DNA of 64,000 nucleotides, taken from the NCBI RefSeq assembly GCF_015390235.1, contig NZ_VUOH01000004.1, positions 248,001 through 312,000 of the forward strand, written 5' to 3'. This stretch comes from Quadrisphaera sp. INWT6. Lineage in GTDB: Bacteria > Actinomycetota > Actinomycetes > Actinomycetales > Quadrisphaeraceae. Positions within the stretch are counted from its first letter, which is position 1. Every line of letters begins with the position of its first letter. Below the pieces are notes generated by a model that worked only from the letters and a program-made list of their open reading frames with translations, was not told the origin of the DNA and made no database searches. The position numbers were made by a program, and so were the translations under genes. This document shows, piece by piece, positions 42,304-50,729 of the stretch.

Positions 42304-43815
42304 TCACGCCTTCCCCTCGGAGATGAAGGCCAGGATGGCTCCCAGCCCCTCGGCCGTGGTGGCGGGGGTGTGCCCGGCGCCGGCGACCTCGACGAAGGTC
42401 GCGTCCGGGAACTGCGCCGCCGCCTCGCGACCCGCGGCGGTGGTGGTGTTCGCGTCGAGGTCGCCGTTGAGCACGAGGACGGGGACGTCGGGCAGGTCGG
42501 CCCCGGGTGCGAAGGGCGCCTCGGCGCCGGCGTCAGCGGGCCACTCCACGCAGGCTCCGGCGTCGTAGTCGGCCCGCGTGGTCCAGGCGCGGGCGCTGAA
42601 GGGCGCGAACGCCGCGGCGCCGAGGCCCGCCAGCTCGTCGACGGAGGCCTCGAGCTGCGCCGCGCGCTGGGCGGGGTCGGCGGTGGCGTCGAAGGGGCGC
42701 ACGTAGTCGTGGCAGGTCGTGGCCCAGCTCTGGGCGACGGACACGGCGCCGGAGGTCGCGTCCTCGGCCACGGCGGTCAGGCTGGCCGCCACGAGCTCGC
42801 GCAGCGGTGCCAGGTCGTCGTCGCGGGCGGCGGCGGCGGCCCCGGCGAGGGCGAGCAGCCCCTCCGGGTCGGGCTCCTTGGAGAAGACCCGGCCCGCGGC
42901 GGAGGCCAGCTGCCACTCGTCCAGGACGACGTGGTGCTCGGTCCCGTCGAAGGTGACGTCCACGGCGTCGGGCTCGGCGCGCAGCCGCTCGCCGAGGGCC
43001 GCCAGGTCGGACAGCACCTGCTCCGACGAGCACGCGCCCGTGCTCTCGCAGGTCAGCTGCACGGCCCTGCGGAAGGCCTCGGGCCCGCGCGAGGTCATCG
43101 GGTCGTCGTCGACGGGGTAGGCGCCGGCCATCGTGACCGTGCGGACGTGCTCGGGGTGCCGCTCGGCGTAGACCGGCATCAGGAACGTGCCGTAGGAGAC
43201 GCCCAGCAGGTCGAGGCGGTCGACGCCGAGGGCCTCGCGCACGGCGTCGACGTCGTCGGCGACCGCAGCGGTGCCGTAGGCCCCGGCGCGCTCGCCGAGC
43301 TCCTCGCCGCAGGCCCCGATGGCGGCCCGCTGCCGGGCGAGGTCGGCGAAGGCCTGGTCCGGCCCGTCCAGCGCCGGGCAGGAGAGGGCGTCGGAGCGGC
43401 CGACCCCGCGGGGGTCCACGAGCAGCACGTCGCGGCGGTCCGCCAGCGGGGCCAGGGCCTGCGTGAAGAGCTCGCCGGTGGCGTCGATGGTGGAGGTCCC
43501 CGGGCCCCCGGGGTTGGGGACGACGGTGCCCAGGCCCGGCCGGCTGGTGTCGGTGTGGGGCACCAGGGCGAAGGCGACCTCGGTGAGGGGCGACTCCGGG
43601 TCGGACCGGTCCAGCGGGACGACGACCGAGCCGCAGCGGGCCGTCGGGAGTGCGGGGAGGTCCTCGCACGGGGCGAGGGCCGCGACGGTGGCCGGCTGCG
43701 CCGCCAGCACCTCGGCCCCCGCGTCGTCAGGGGGTCCGGTGGGTGCGGCGGCGCAGCCGGCGGTCAGTGCGGCGATCGCCAGCGCCGCGTGGAGGCGGGA
43801 GAGGGGCTTGGACAT
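42304..43815 (-). CDS. Secreted lipoprotein alpha/beta-hydrolase (TAP-like peptidase family)
   Basis: 503-aa exported hydrolase. A signal peptide ends in the lipobox LTAGC (Cys near residue 21). The core has VPNPGGPGTSTIDATGELF (oxyanion region), LVDPRGVGRSD, the nucleophile elbow DLLGVSYGTFLMPVY, NGDLDANTT (Asp) and GAGHTP (His); the C-terminal third is a TAP-like domain. Streptomyces relatives are tripeptidyl aminopeptidases or prolyl-type peptidases. It is first in an operon with a two-component system, which may sense a condition tied to its product. Confidence 0.87.
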   Translation of the reverse strand: MSKPLSRLHAALAIAALTAGCAAAPTGPPDDAGAEVLAAQPATVAALAPCEDLPALPTARCGSVVVPLDRSDPESPLTEVAFALVPHTDTSRPGLGTVVPNPGGPGTSTIDATGELFTQALAPLADRRDVLLVDPRGVGRSDALSCPALDGPDQAFADLARQRAAIGACGEELGERAGAYGTAAVADDVDAVREALGVDRLDLLGVSYGTFLMPVYAERHPEHVRTVTMAGAYPVDDDPMTSRGPEAFRRAVQLTCESTGACSSEQVLSDLAALGERLRAEPDAVDVTFDGTEHHVVLDEWQLASAAGRVFSKEPDPEGLLALAGAAAAARDDDLAPLRELVAASLTAVAEDATSGAVSVAQSWATTCHDYVRPFDATADPAQRAAQLEASVDELAGLGAAAFAPFSARAWTTRADYDAGACVEWPADAGAEAPFAPGADLPDVPVLVLNGDLDANTTTAAGREAAAQFPDATFVEVAGAGHTPATTAEGLGAILAFISEGKA

Positions 43816-43993
43816 GGGGGCCGGTCCGATCGTCGAGGTGGGTCGTGCGTCCACCTCGAGGGTCCGGGCCGGGGCGCCCCCGGGTCGTCACGCGCTCGCG
43901 GGACCTGACCTCCCTCTCGAGAGGGACCCGGCCGGCTCTGCCCCGGGAGTGTCGGCAAGGGCCCGGCGGGTTGCACGAGCGCCTCCGCCCTGC

Positions 43994-44719
43994 TCACCTC
44001 CAGCACAGCTGCCACCCGACCTCGACCAGCCCGAGCCTCTCTGCCAGGCGGCGCGAGGCCGGCGGCTGCGCCCGCCACTGCACCAGGAGTCCCTGCCGCA
44101 GAGCCGCCTCCACCGCCGCTCCTGCCACGGCTGACGCGGCTCCGGTGCCCCTCGCGCGCGGAGCGGTCAGCACCCCCACGTGCGCCAGACCAGCCGCCCA
44201 GCACTCCCAGCCGGCGGCCGCGACGACGACCCCCGAGGCGTCGCGGGCGACGTGCACGTCCACGAGGTCTTCGACGGCGCTCTCGGTCACGTCCTCCGCC
44301 GAGCACGCCTCGACGAGGTCGACCAGGTCGCCCCGGCGGGCGCCGTCCAGCTCCTCCGAGACCCAGCTCGTCGTCGGGTGCGGGCACGGGGCGCCAGGCA
44401 CCCCGTAGCTGAGCCATGCCGGTCCCAGCACCTCCTCGACCCCGGGCAGGCTCCCCGTCGTCACCGCACCCAGCAGGCCCTCGTAGTCGGTGACGCCGGC
44501 GCCGGTCAGGGCCCGGCCCAGCGCCCCGGCACAGACCCCGTCGGGCGCGGTGACCAGCGCCCGGTCTCCGACGACGACGGCGCCGCACCACCCCGGGGGA
44601 GCCGTGCTCCCGCCCGCAGCAGCGGTGACGCCGAGGCCCCGGGTCGTGAAGGCGGTGACCGGAACTCCCGCGGCGTCCCCCCAGAGCTGGCGCACCCGGC
44701 CCGTCAGCGCTTCGTCCAC
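43994..44719 (-). CDS. GNAT-family N-acetyltransferase-like protein
   Basis: 241-aa protein whose C-terminal half is a GNAT fold: VDVHVARDASGVVVAAAGWE, LAHVGVLTAPRARGTGAASA (acetyl-CoA loop R-x-x-G-x-G/A) and a final QPPASRRLAERLGLVEVGWQ. The first 120 residues are an extra, family-poor domain. It acetylates an unknown substrate. GTG 44719 precedes DEALTGRVRQLWG; its start is only 7 bp from the divergent small membrane protein start, so the promoters must overlap or one start is wrong. Confidence 0.8.
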   Translation of the reverse strand: MDEALTGRVRQLWGDAAGVPVTAFTTRGLGVTAAAGGSTAPPGWCGAVVVGDRALVTAPDGVCAGALGRALTGAGVTDYEGLLGAVTTGSLPGVEEVLGPAWLSYGVPGAPCPHPTTSWVSEELDGARRGDLVDLVEACSAEDVTESAVEDLVDVHVARDASGVVVAAAGWECWAAGLAHVGVLTAPRARGTGAASAVAGAAVEAALRQGLLVQWRAQPPASRRLAERLGLVEVGWQLCWR

Positions 44720-44725
44720 ACCTTC

Positions 44726-45037
44726 ATGGTGCCCGTGGCCCTGGCGGTGCAGGTGCTGGACGGGGCGGCCCGCGCGGTCGATGATCAGCGGGTGTTCGCC
44801 CTCGGGCCGGTCGAGTCCGGATTCCTGCTCCTGTCCCTGGCGGGGGTCGCGGCCGCCGTCGTCGGGCGCTGGTCCGGCGTCCTCACCCTCCGCGAGTCGC
44901 TCCTGGCCCTCGCACTGGCCCTGGTGCTGCCGGTGGTCGGATCCGCGGCGACCCTCCTGCTGGTGGCGGACCGGTGGCGCCGGCGCCTGGTGCCAACGGC
45001 CAGCACCGGAGCCACGGCGCCCCCTCGTCGCCGATGA
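44726..45037 (+). CDS. Small hydrophobic protein, three helices
   Basis: 103-aa protein with hydrophobic segments at about residues 3-12, 29-46 (SGFLLLSLAGVAAAVVGRW) and 56-77 (LLALALALVLPVVGSAATLL), ending in a basic tail. No family recognised. The coding case rests on membrane-protein composition and position between two real genes. The divergent start 7 bp from the GNAT gene is a concern, so moderate confidence only. Confidence 0.55.
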   Translation: MVPVALAVQVLDGAARAVDDQRVFALGPVESGFLLLSLAGVAAAVVGRWSGVLTLRESLLALALALVLPVVGSAATLLLVADRWRRRLVPTASTGATAPPRRR

Positions 45038-45067
45038 GTCAGCGCCGCCCGGCCGGTCCTCCCCGGC

Positions 45068-45628
45068 ATGGCGCAGCTGCGGTACTGGATGAACACCTCC
45101 CTCGACGGGTGCATCGCCGACGCGGAGGGGAGCTTCGACTGGGGTGAGCCGGACCCCGAGCTCCACGCGTTCTTCAACGAGCAGGAGCGCTCGCTCGGCA
45201 CGCACCTGTACGGCCGGCGCCTGTACGAGCTGATGCGGTTCTGGGAGACCGCACCGGACCAGCCCGACCGCCCGCCCGTCCAGGCGGAGTACGCCCGGAT
45301 CTGGCAGGCGGCCGACAAGGTCGTCTACTCCCGCACCCTGGCCCAGGTGGACACCCGGCGCACCGAGCTCGTGCGCGACTTCGACGCCCAGGACGTCGCG
45401 CGGCGCAAGGCCTGCGCCGACCGCGACCTGAGCATCGGCGGCGCGGAGCTCGCCGCGGTCGCGCTGCGCGCCGGCCTCGTGGACGAGGTCGGGCTGGTCG
45501 TCCACCCGGTGGTCGTGGGAGGTGGCACCCGCGCGCTGCCCCGTGACGTGCGCCTCGACCTGGCCCTGCTCGAGGAGCGCCGCCTGCCCGGCGGCGTGGT
45601 CCACCTCCGCTACCGGGTGAGGTCCTGA
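45068..45628 (+). CDS. RibD C-terminal / dihydrofolate reductase-like protein
   Basis: 186-aa single-domain reductase-fold protein. LRYWMNTSLDGCIADAEGSF, LYGRRLYELMRFWETAP, KVVYSRTLAQVDTRRTELVR and LSIGGAELAAVALRAGLVDE then VHPVVVGGGTRALP are the usual motifs of the actinobacterial 'dihydrofolate reductase family' paralogues of the RibD reductase domain. They bind NADPH; natural substrates are mostly unknown. ATG 45068 has no clear Shine-Dalgarno. It converges on the GAF-ANTAR gene. Confidence 0.87.
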   Translation: MAQLRYWMNTSLDGCIADAEGSFDWGEPDPELHAFFNEQERSLGTHLYGRRLYELMRFWETAPDQPDRPPVQAEYARIWQAADKVVYSRTLAQVDTRRTELVRDFDAQDVARRKACADRDLSIGGAELAAVALRAGLVDEVGLVVHPVVVGGGTRALPRDVRLDLALLEERRLPGGVVHLRYRVRS

Positions 45629-45665
45629 CGACTCCGTCCAGCCGGTGGAGGCACCTCAGGCCGCG

Positions 45666-46396
45666 TCAGCCCGGGCGGCCGAGCACCTGCCGCGCGCTGA
45701 GCTGCGCCTGCACCAGCGAGGCCGCGACCGCGTCCACCGTCATCCCTCGAACGCGCCGTAGGTGCGCAGGGCCTCCAGCGCGAGCGCGGGGGTGAGCGAC
45801 GGGTCGTGGTCGACCAGCACCGCCTCGGCCACCCACACCCTCCCGCGGCGCAGCGTCGACGACGAGTCCAACCACACCGGCCCGCCGCTCGCCATCGGCG
45901 GCGAGGCGGCGTCGAGCACCTCGCGCAGGGCGGTGGCGACGACGCCCGCCGCCGACCACCACGGGTCGGCCTCCAGCGCCGACCCGTAGACGGTCAGCAC
46001 GAGGTCCAGGCCCGAGGCCAGCCTCACGGGGACCGCGACGACGGCGTCGTAGTCGACCTCGCGCCGCAGGGACAGCGCGTACACCGGCCAGCGCCGCGCC
46101 GCGCCCGCGGTGTCGCCCAGGTCGGCCACCACCACGCGGCCCTGCTCGTGGGCCTCCCAGCAGGGCCCCTCCCCGGCCGAGAACTGCACCTCCTCGGCGC
46201 GGGCCGCCAGGGGGTCGCTGACCCCCACCGGCACGGACATCCCGGCGGTGAACTGCGCGCACAGCGTGGCGCCGCGGGCGCCGACGGCGCGCACGGCGGC
46301 GGCGCACAGGCGGTCGGCGAGGTCGCTCGCCGGGAGGCCCGGAGCGGCCGCCGCGCGCAGCGCAGCCGCCAGGCGCTGCGCCCCCTGCTCACCCAC
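45666..46396 (-). pseudogene. GAF-ANTAR-like signalling protein, frameshifted at the C-terminus
   Basis: The GAF domain fills residues 1-165 (LCAAAVRAVGARGATLCAQF, EVQFSAGEGPCWEAHEQGRV, VYALSLRREVDYDAVVAVPV). The tail ALALEALRTYGAFEG meets a stop, but with one base restored near 45744-45746 it continues as MTVDAVAASLVQAQLSARQV, the last helices of an ANTAR-like RNA-binding module, giving about 243 aa. As written, the product would end at 45740 without that helix. Such proteins sense small ligands and act on transcription antitermination. It is divergent from a LuxR-type gene. Confidence 0.72.
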
Positions 46397-46526
46397 GACG
46401 GACCCTCACCTGCGGTGCGCGGCCGGCGGGGCGATCCACCTCGCCGCGGCACCCTCGGTGACGGGCGACGCGGCTACTGTGGCCAGCCTGCGCCTCACCC
46501 GCCGTCTCCGCCTGACAGGACCGCTG

Positions 46527-46919
46527 ATGCCCGACAGCACGTCCCGCCTCGACATCCCCTCCCAGGCCGCCTCCGCGGCGTCGTGGGCCTCGCTGCTGCA
46601 GGCCGTCGCCGACGGCGGGGTGCGGGTGGTGCTGAGCACCGACGACGGCAGCCGCGTCGCCCTGCTGGCCGAGAAGGAGCTGCTCGACCTGCAGCAGGCC
46701 GCCGACGGGCGCGAGCGCGACCGGGTGGTGCTCACCGCCCGGGAGCGCCAGGCGCTGCTGCTCGTGGAGGAGGGGCTGTCGACCGCGCAGGTGGCCGAGC
46801 GCCTCGACATCGCCCACGGCACCGTGGTGCAGCACCTGGCGGCGGCCCGCCGCAAGTACGGCGTGCGCACGTCCGTGGAGGCCGCGGCGCGCGCCCGAGA
46901 GGCCCTCGCGCTCGACTGA
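46527..46919 (+). CDS. LuxR-type HTH protein
   Basis: 130-aa protein. The N-terminal half (SWASLLQAVADGGVRVVLST, RVALLAEKELLDLQQAADGR) has no clear family. The C-terminal half is a LuxR HTH: LTARERQALLLVEEGLSTAQ, VAERLDIAHGTVVQHLAAAR. There is no receiver domain. It is divergent from the GAF-ANTAR gene, 130 bp between starts, which suggests they regulate or are regulated together. It converges on the YihY gene across a short AT-rich gap. Confidence 0.82.
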   Translation: MPDSTSRLDIPSQAASAASWASLLQAVADGGVRVVLSTDDGSRVALLAEKELLDLQQAADGRERDRVVLTARERQALLLVEEGLSTAQVAERLDIAHGTVVQHLAAARRKYGVRTSVEAAARAREALALD

Positions 46920-46969
46920 GCCGCCAGTGAGTACTACGAGCACCCGCGAAAAGTACTAGTAGGGGTTGC

Positions 46970-48028
46970 TCAGGTCGGCTGCTGGTCGCGCTGGGCCTGC
47001 GGGGCGGGCTCCTCGCCGCCGTCGTCGTCCTTCGCGAAGGTCGCCGTCACCGTCTCGAAGCCCTTGTAGGTCTCGGCGCGGGCGTACCCGGTGTACACCT
47101 TCACGTCCTGCGGGGTCAGGTCGACGTCGTCGGTGAACACGGTCATCAGCGCGCGGGGGTACAGCTTGCGCTGGCGCACCACGTTGATCTCGGCGGCCAC
47201 CACCAGGGCCAGGGCCTGCAGGTAGATCCAGACCACCAGGCCGAGCACGACGCCGAAGACGCCGTAGACGTCACCGGAGTGCTGCAGGTAGGAGCCGGCG
47301 AAGGCGCTGAAGCCCCGCTGGATCAGCTCCCACAGGCCCGCCGCCACGAGCGCCCCGATGACCACGTTGCGCCAGCCCAGCCGCTCGGCGGTGAGCACCT
47401 GGAAGATCACCAGGAAGATGCCCGTGTTGATGGCCAGCGGCACCAGCGTGCCGGCGGCCAGCAGCAGCCCGCCGCCCACCGGCACGGCGTCGGCCACCCG
47501 CGGCAGCGCCACGGAGATCGCCGTGGCGAGCACCGCCGCGAGGCCGAGCGCCAGCATGAGCACGAAGCTGCGCAGCCGGGCGCGCACCGGGTCGGGGTGG
47601 CGGAACCGCGGGACGGCGTAGATGCGGTTCAGCGCAGCCTGCATCGCCTGCATGACCCCGAGACCGCCGTAGGCGGTGCCGATCGCGCCGACGGCCAGCG
47701 CCGCCCCGCTGCCGCGCAGCCCGGTGATGTTGCCCTGCAGCGCGCTGCCCAGCACGGGGACGCCGGCGAGGGACTCCAGCGCGGTCGAGACCACCCGCCC
47801 CTGCAGGTCGCTGTCGGCGCCGACCACGGGGGCCAGCACGAAGCCCAGCACGGACACCAGGAGCAGCAGCAGGGGGAAGACCGAGATGAACCCGTAGTAG
47901 GCGATCAGCGCCGCCAGGTGGGGCCCGCGGTCGTCCACGAACTTGTAGGTGACCGCGATCGGGAAGGCGCTCGCGGGGTGGCGCCGCTGGAAGGCGTCGA
48001 GGCGGTCGGTCAGTCCCGGTCGTCCCAC
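46970..48028 (-). CDS. YihY/BrkB-family inner-membrane protein
   Basis: 352-aa polytopic membrane protein. AYYGFISVFPLLLLLVSVLG is the family signature helix, followed by GAIGTAYGGLGVMQAMQAAL, LGWRNVVIGALVAAGLWELI and VLGLVVWIYLQALALVVAAE. Six helices are evident, with a cytoplasmic tail of about 70 residues rich in acidic and Gln residues. Often misnamed ribonuclease BN; its real role is undefined. GTG 48028 has CATGAT exactly 6 nt upstream. Confidence 0.88.
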   Translation of the reverse strand: MGRPGLTDRLDAFQRRHPASAFPIAVTYKFVDDRGPHLAALIAYYGFISVFPLLLLLVSVLGFVLAPVVGADSDLQGRVVSTALESLAGVPVLGSALQGNITGLRGSGAALAVGAIGTAYGGLGVMQAMQAALNRIYAVPRFRHPDPVRARLRSFVLMLALGLAAVLATAISVALPRVADAVPVGGGLLLAAGTLVPLAINTGIFLVIFQVLTAERLGWRNVVIGALVAAGLWELIQRGFSAFAGSYLQHSGDVYGVFGVVLGLVVWIYLQALALVVAAEINVVRQRKLYPRALMTVFTDDVDLTPQDVKVYTGYARAETYKGFETVTATFAKDDDGGEEPAPQAQRDQQPT

Positions 48029-48145
48029 GCGGCCATCATGCCGGGGCCGTCCGGGGGACCCGGGGCGGCACCGCGTGGGCCGACCGGGTGAGGGGCGCCG
48101 TCCGTACCCCGTCGGCCCGCACACCATGCGCGCGACCAGCGATGT

Positions 48146-48175
48146 TTGTGTGTTTCTGTCACTAACCGGTACTTT
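48146..48175 (+). promoter_or_regulatory. Candidate promoter of the riboswitch-NlpC/P60 gene
   Basis: TTGTGT (48146-48151) and TACTTT (48170-48175) are 18 bp apart in an AT-rich island that is rare in this genome. Transcription would begin near 48182, about 50 nt before the first riboswitch helix. Confidence 0.45.
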
Positions 48176-48230
48176 CTGCTCGCTCCTGGTTCGTGCCCGG
48201 AGCCGTCGACGCGCACGCCGAGCCCCTGCC

Positions 48231-48390
48231 AGCGCCTCCGACGCCACACCACCCGGATGGCAGGGGACGGGGGAACCACTTTTGCGGGCGCGCCGCCCTT
48301 CAGCGCGTCCTTGGGGTGAAGCTCGCTTGCGAGCCGGGGGACCTCACCTCCCGAACCCGACAGCTCACCTCGCAGGCGTCGGAGAGGCTC
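48231..48390 (+). promoter_or_regulatory. Cyclic di-AMP riboswitch (ydaO/yuaA class)
   Basis: The RNA element contains the ydaO landmarks in order: GGGGGAACCA, GGGTGAAGC after the second helix, and the hallmark AACCCGACAGCTCACCTCG near the 3' end. The closing stem pairs CGCCTCCGACGCC (48233-48245) with GGCGTCGGAGAGG (48375-48387), with one bulge. The 3' strand includes the only purine-rich ribosome-binding candidate (GGAGAGG) for the following NlpC/P60 gene. Ligand binding stabilises this stem, so a translational OFF switch is predicted. ydaO elements before cell-wall hydrolase genes are established in actinobacteria. Confidence 0.85.
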
Positions 48391-48398
48391 ACCCACAG

Positions 48399-48854
48399 AT
48401 GTCGATCTTCCACGCCCGAAAGCCCTTCCTGCGCGTCGCCGCCGGCCTCGCCCTCTCGGGCGGCCTCCTGGCCGCCGCGGCCGTGCCGGCCAACGCCGCC
48501 GGCGTCGTGAACAGCGCGGCCGTCCTGGCCACCGCTGACGACTACCTCGGCACCCCGTACCGCTTCGGCGGCACCACGCCCGCCGGCTTCGACTGCTCGG
48601 GCTACACCCAGCACGTCTTCGCCCAGAACGGCGTGTCGATCCCGCGCACCGCTGACGCCCAGATGGACGCCAGCACCCGCATCAGCGCCTCCAGCGCCCA
48701 GCCCGGCGACCTGGTCTTCTTCGTCCGCAACGGGCGCGCCTACCACGTGGGCATCTACACCGGTGACGGCCGCATGATGGACTCGCCGCGCTCCGGCAAG
48801 ACCGTGACCGAGCGCTCCATCTGGGGCAGCAACGTGGTCTACGGCCGCTTCTGA
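48399..48854 (+). CDS. Secreted NlpC/P60 peptidoglycan endopeptidase
   Basis: 151-aa minimal NlpC/P60 enzyme. A signal peptide of about 33 residues ends AAAAVPANAA. The catalytic Cys is in GFDCSGYTQHVF and the His in YHVGIYTGDGRM, with the polar third residue following. TPYRFGGTTP precedes the nucleophile as usual. It lacks the coiled-coil, SH3 or LysM domains of larger relatives. It cleaves stem-peptide bonds in the cell wall, probably during growth or resuscitation, under control of the c-di-AMP element just upstream. Confidence 0.92.
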   Translation: MSIFHARKPFLRVAAGLALSGGLLAAAAVPANAAGVVNSAAVLATADDYLGTPYRFGGTTPAGFDCSGYTQHVFAQNGVSIPRTADAQMDASTRISASSAQPGDLVFFVRNGRAYHVGIYTGDGRMMDSPRSGKTVTERSIWGSNVVYGRF

Positions 48855-48977
48855 GCCGACCCGGGGCGGCCTCGAGCCGCCCGCGGGTGAGCCTCACCTC
48901 CCTTGACGGGGCGGTCCCGGGCGCGCGAGAGCGCCCCGGGGCCGCCCCGTCGGGCATGCTGGGGCTGTGATGAGCGC

Positions 48978-49196
48978 ATGAGCAGCGGCACCGTCCGGGT
49001 CGTCGGGTTCCTGGTGTCGCTGGCGGCCTTCGTGCTGGTCCGCAGCCTGACCCGCGGGCTGCCGTGGTGGCTGTCGGTGCTGCTCGCCGTCGCCGCCATG
49101 CTGGTGGCGGGCCGGCTGGCCGGGGTCGCCCTGGTCGACCTGGACGCCCGGCTGCGCCGCCGCCGGGCCGACGCCCTCAGGCGCGGGGTGCGGTGA
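48978..49196 (+). CDS. Small two-helix membrane protein (DUF4229-like)
   Basis: 72-aa protein: helices at about residues 5-22 (TVRVVGFLVSLAAFVLV) and 30-50 (WWLSVLLAVAAMLVAGRLAG), then a basic tail (RLRRRRADALRR). Similar short proteins are annotated as DUF4229 in actinobacteria, but the match is weak at this length. ATG 48978 is used; a GTG-ATG just upstream is out of frame. The last 20 bp overlap the convergent nitrilase gene. Confidence 0.6.
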   Translation: MSSGTVRVVGFLVSLAAFVLVRSLTRGLPWWLSVLLAVAAMLVAGRLAGVALVDLDARLRRRRADALRRGVR

Positions 49197-50007
49197 CGCG
49201 CTCGTAGAGCTCGGGGCGGCGGTCGTCCCACAGGTGGGCCGCGCCCGCCAGGTGCTTGTCGCGGGAGGCCTCGAGGTCGAGGTCGGCCCAGGCGGTGCCC
49301 GACCCGGCCCCCACGGCGTCGACGATCCAGCCGTCGGCCGAGACCACGCAGGTGCCCTCGGTCCACGCGACGCCCCGCTCGGCGCCGGTGCGGTCGGCGC
49401 ACGCGATGGCGAGGTGGTTCAGCCGCGCCGTCGACATCGCGACCTGCTGCTCACCCGGGCGCTCCCCGGCGGGGCGCTCCTCCAGCGGCCAGTTGGTGGG
49501 GACCACGAGCAGGTCCGCACCGCTGAGGGCGACCGTGCGGGTCCACTCGGGGAACTCGAGGTCGTAGCAGACCACCACGCCGATGCGCCCGTGCACGGTC
49601 TCCACCACCGGCGGCGCCGCGGACCCGGGGGTGAACACCCGCTTCTCGGTGTCCCACAGGTGCGCCTTGCGGTAGACGGCCCGGACGCCCGAGGCGTCGA
49701 CCAGGGCCGCGCTGTTGTAGAGCTGGCCGTCGTCGCCGGCCTCGCAGAAGCCGCCGACCACCACCGCCCCCTGGTGGGCGGTGCACGCCGCGGCCCAGGC
49801 GGCGAAGACGCCGTGGTCGGCGCGCACGGCCACCGACCGCGCCTCCTCGGCGTCGGCGAAGACGTACCCGGACGTGACGAGCTCGGGCAGGACGACGACG
49901 TCGGCGCCGTCCGCGATCGCCGCGCGCGCCGCACCGGCGGACAGCTCGGCGTTGGCGGGGAGGTCGGCGATCGAGGGGGCCAGCTGGCAGGCCGCGATCC
50001 GGGTCAC
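49177..50007 (-). CDS. Carbon-nitrogen hydrolase (nitrilase superfamily)
   Basis: 276-aa nitrilase-fold amidase. The catalytic triad is visible: Glu in VVVLPELVTSGYVF, Lys in YRKAHLWDTEKRVF and Cys in VVCYDLEFPEWTR. TRIAACQLAP is the typical first strand. Closest in feel to the actinobacterial omega-amidase/deaminated-glutathione amidase or beta-ureidopropionase branches; the amide substrate is unknown. GTG 50007 has CAGGAT exactly 6 nt upstream. Confidence 0.9.
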   Translation of the reverse strand: MTRIAACQLAPSIADLPANAELSAGAARAAIADGADVVVLPELVTSGYVFADAEEARSVAVRADHGVFAAWAAACTAHQGAVVVGGFCEAGDDGQLYNSAALVDASGVRAVYRKAHLWDTEKRVFTPGSAAPPVVETVHGRIGVVVCYDLEFPEWTRTVALSGADLLVVPTNWPLEERPAGERPGEQQVAMSTARLNHLAIACADRTGAERGVAWTEGTCVVSADGWIVDAVGAGSGTAWADLDLEASRDKHLAGAAHLWDDRRPELYERVTAPRA

Positions 50008-50033
50008 GACCCCATCCTGCCCGGTGCCTCCCC

Positions 50034-50729
50034 TCACGCGATGCGCTGCACCGCCGTGTTCGCGAACTGGTAGCGGTACCCCGCCTCGCGCACGGCGGCG
50101 TCGTGGCGGGGGCTCGCGCCGTACGGGGTGCCGTGGAGCCACACGAAGGCCGGCGCGCTCTGGCCGGTGGCGGCGTCCATCCGCCGCTTCGGGTCGAGCA
50201 CCTCGCGCTCGAGGTCGTCGTCGGTGACCACGTCGGCGATCCCGTCGTGGCTGGCGGTGTGGGGGGTGACCACGTGGCGCTGCGCGAGCTCACCCACCTC
50301 GTCCCAGTCCAGCGCCACCCGCTCGCCGGGCGTCGCCATCTCCTCGGCGGTCAGCCCGATCCAGTGGCTGCGCGCGAACGCCTCCTGCTGCGCGGGCGGG
50401 CAGTCGACGAAGCCCGTGCACACCATGAACCAGGCCGTCAGCCCCAGCTCCTCGCACACCGGGGCGACGACGTCGTACCCGGTGCGGTACCCCTCGTAGA
50501 ACACGGGCAGGAACCCGGGGGCGTCGCTCGCCCAGGCCCCGGTGGCGAAGAACCCGTCGAGCTCGGCCAGGTCGATGCTGCGGTAGCGCGCCGCCCAGGC
50601 CGCCAGCTCGGTGCGCAGCGCCTCGCGGCCGCTCGCGGGGGTGGAGTGGTGATTGACCACCCGCACGAGCCGCCCGGCGGCGACGGCGTCGCGGTGCGCC
50701 CCGTAGGAGAGGTCGACCGCGCCGGTCAC
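50034..50729 (-). CDS. NodB-like polysaccharide deacetylase-fold protein (split partner)
   Basis: 231-aa protein. FLPVFYEGYRTGYDVVAPVC corresponds to the NodB first strand but with Glu where catalytic Asp-Asp is usual. VCTGFVD and VTPHTASHDG (the His-x3-His metal motif) are kept, and FVWLHGTPYG closes the barrel. The substrate is unknown; peptidoglycan or a capsular amino sugar would be typical. GTG 50729 overlaps the stop of the preceding 90-residue gene (GTGA). In the paralogue at 51024-52094 these two proteins are fused. Confidence 0.7.
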   Translation of the reverse strand: MTGAVDLSYGAHRDAVAAGRLVRVVNHHSTPASGREALRTELAAWAARYRSIDLAELDGFFATGAWASDAPGFLPVFYEGYRTGYDVVAPVCEELGLTAWFMVCTGFVDCPPAQQEAFARSHWIGLTAEEMATPGERVALDWDEVGELAQRHVVTPHTASHDGIADVVTDDDLEREVLDPKRRMDAATGQSAPAFVWLHGTPYGASPRHDAAVREAGYRYQFANTAVQRIA

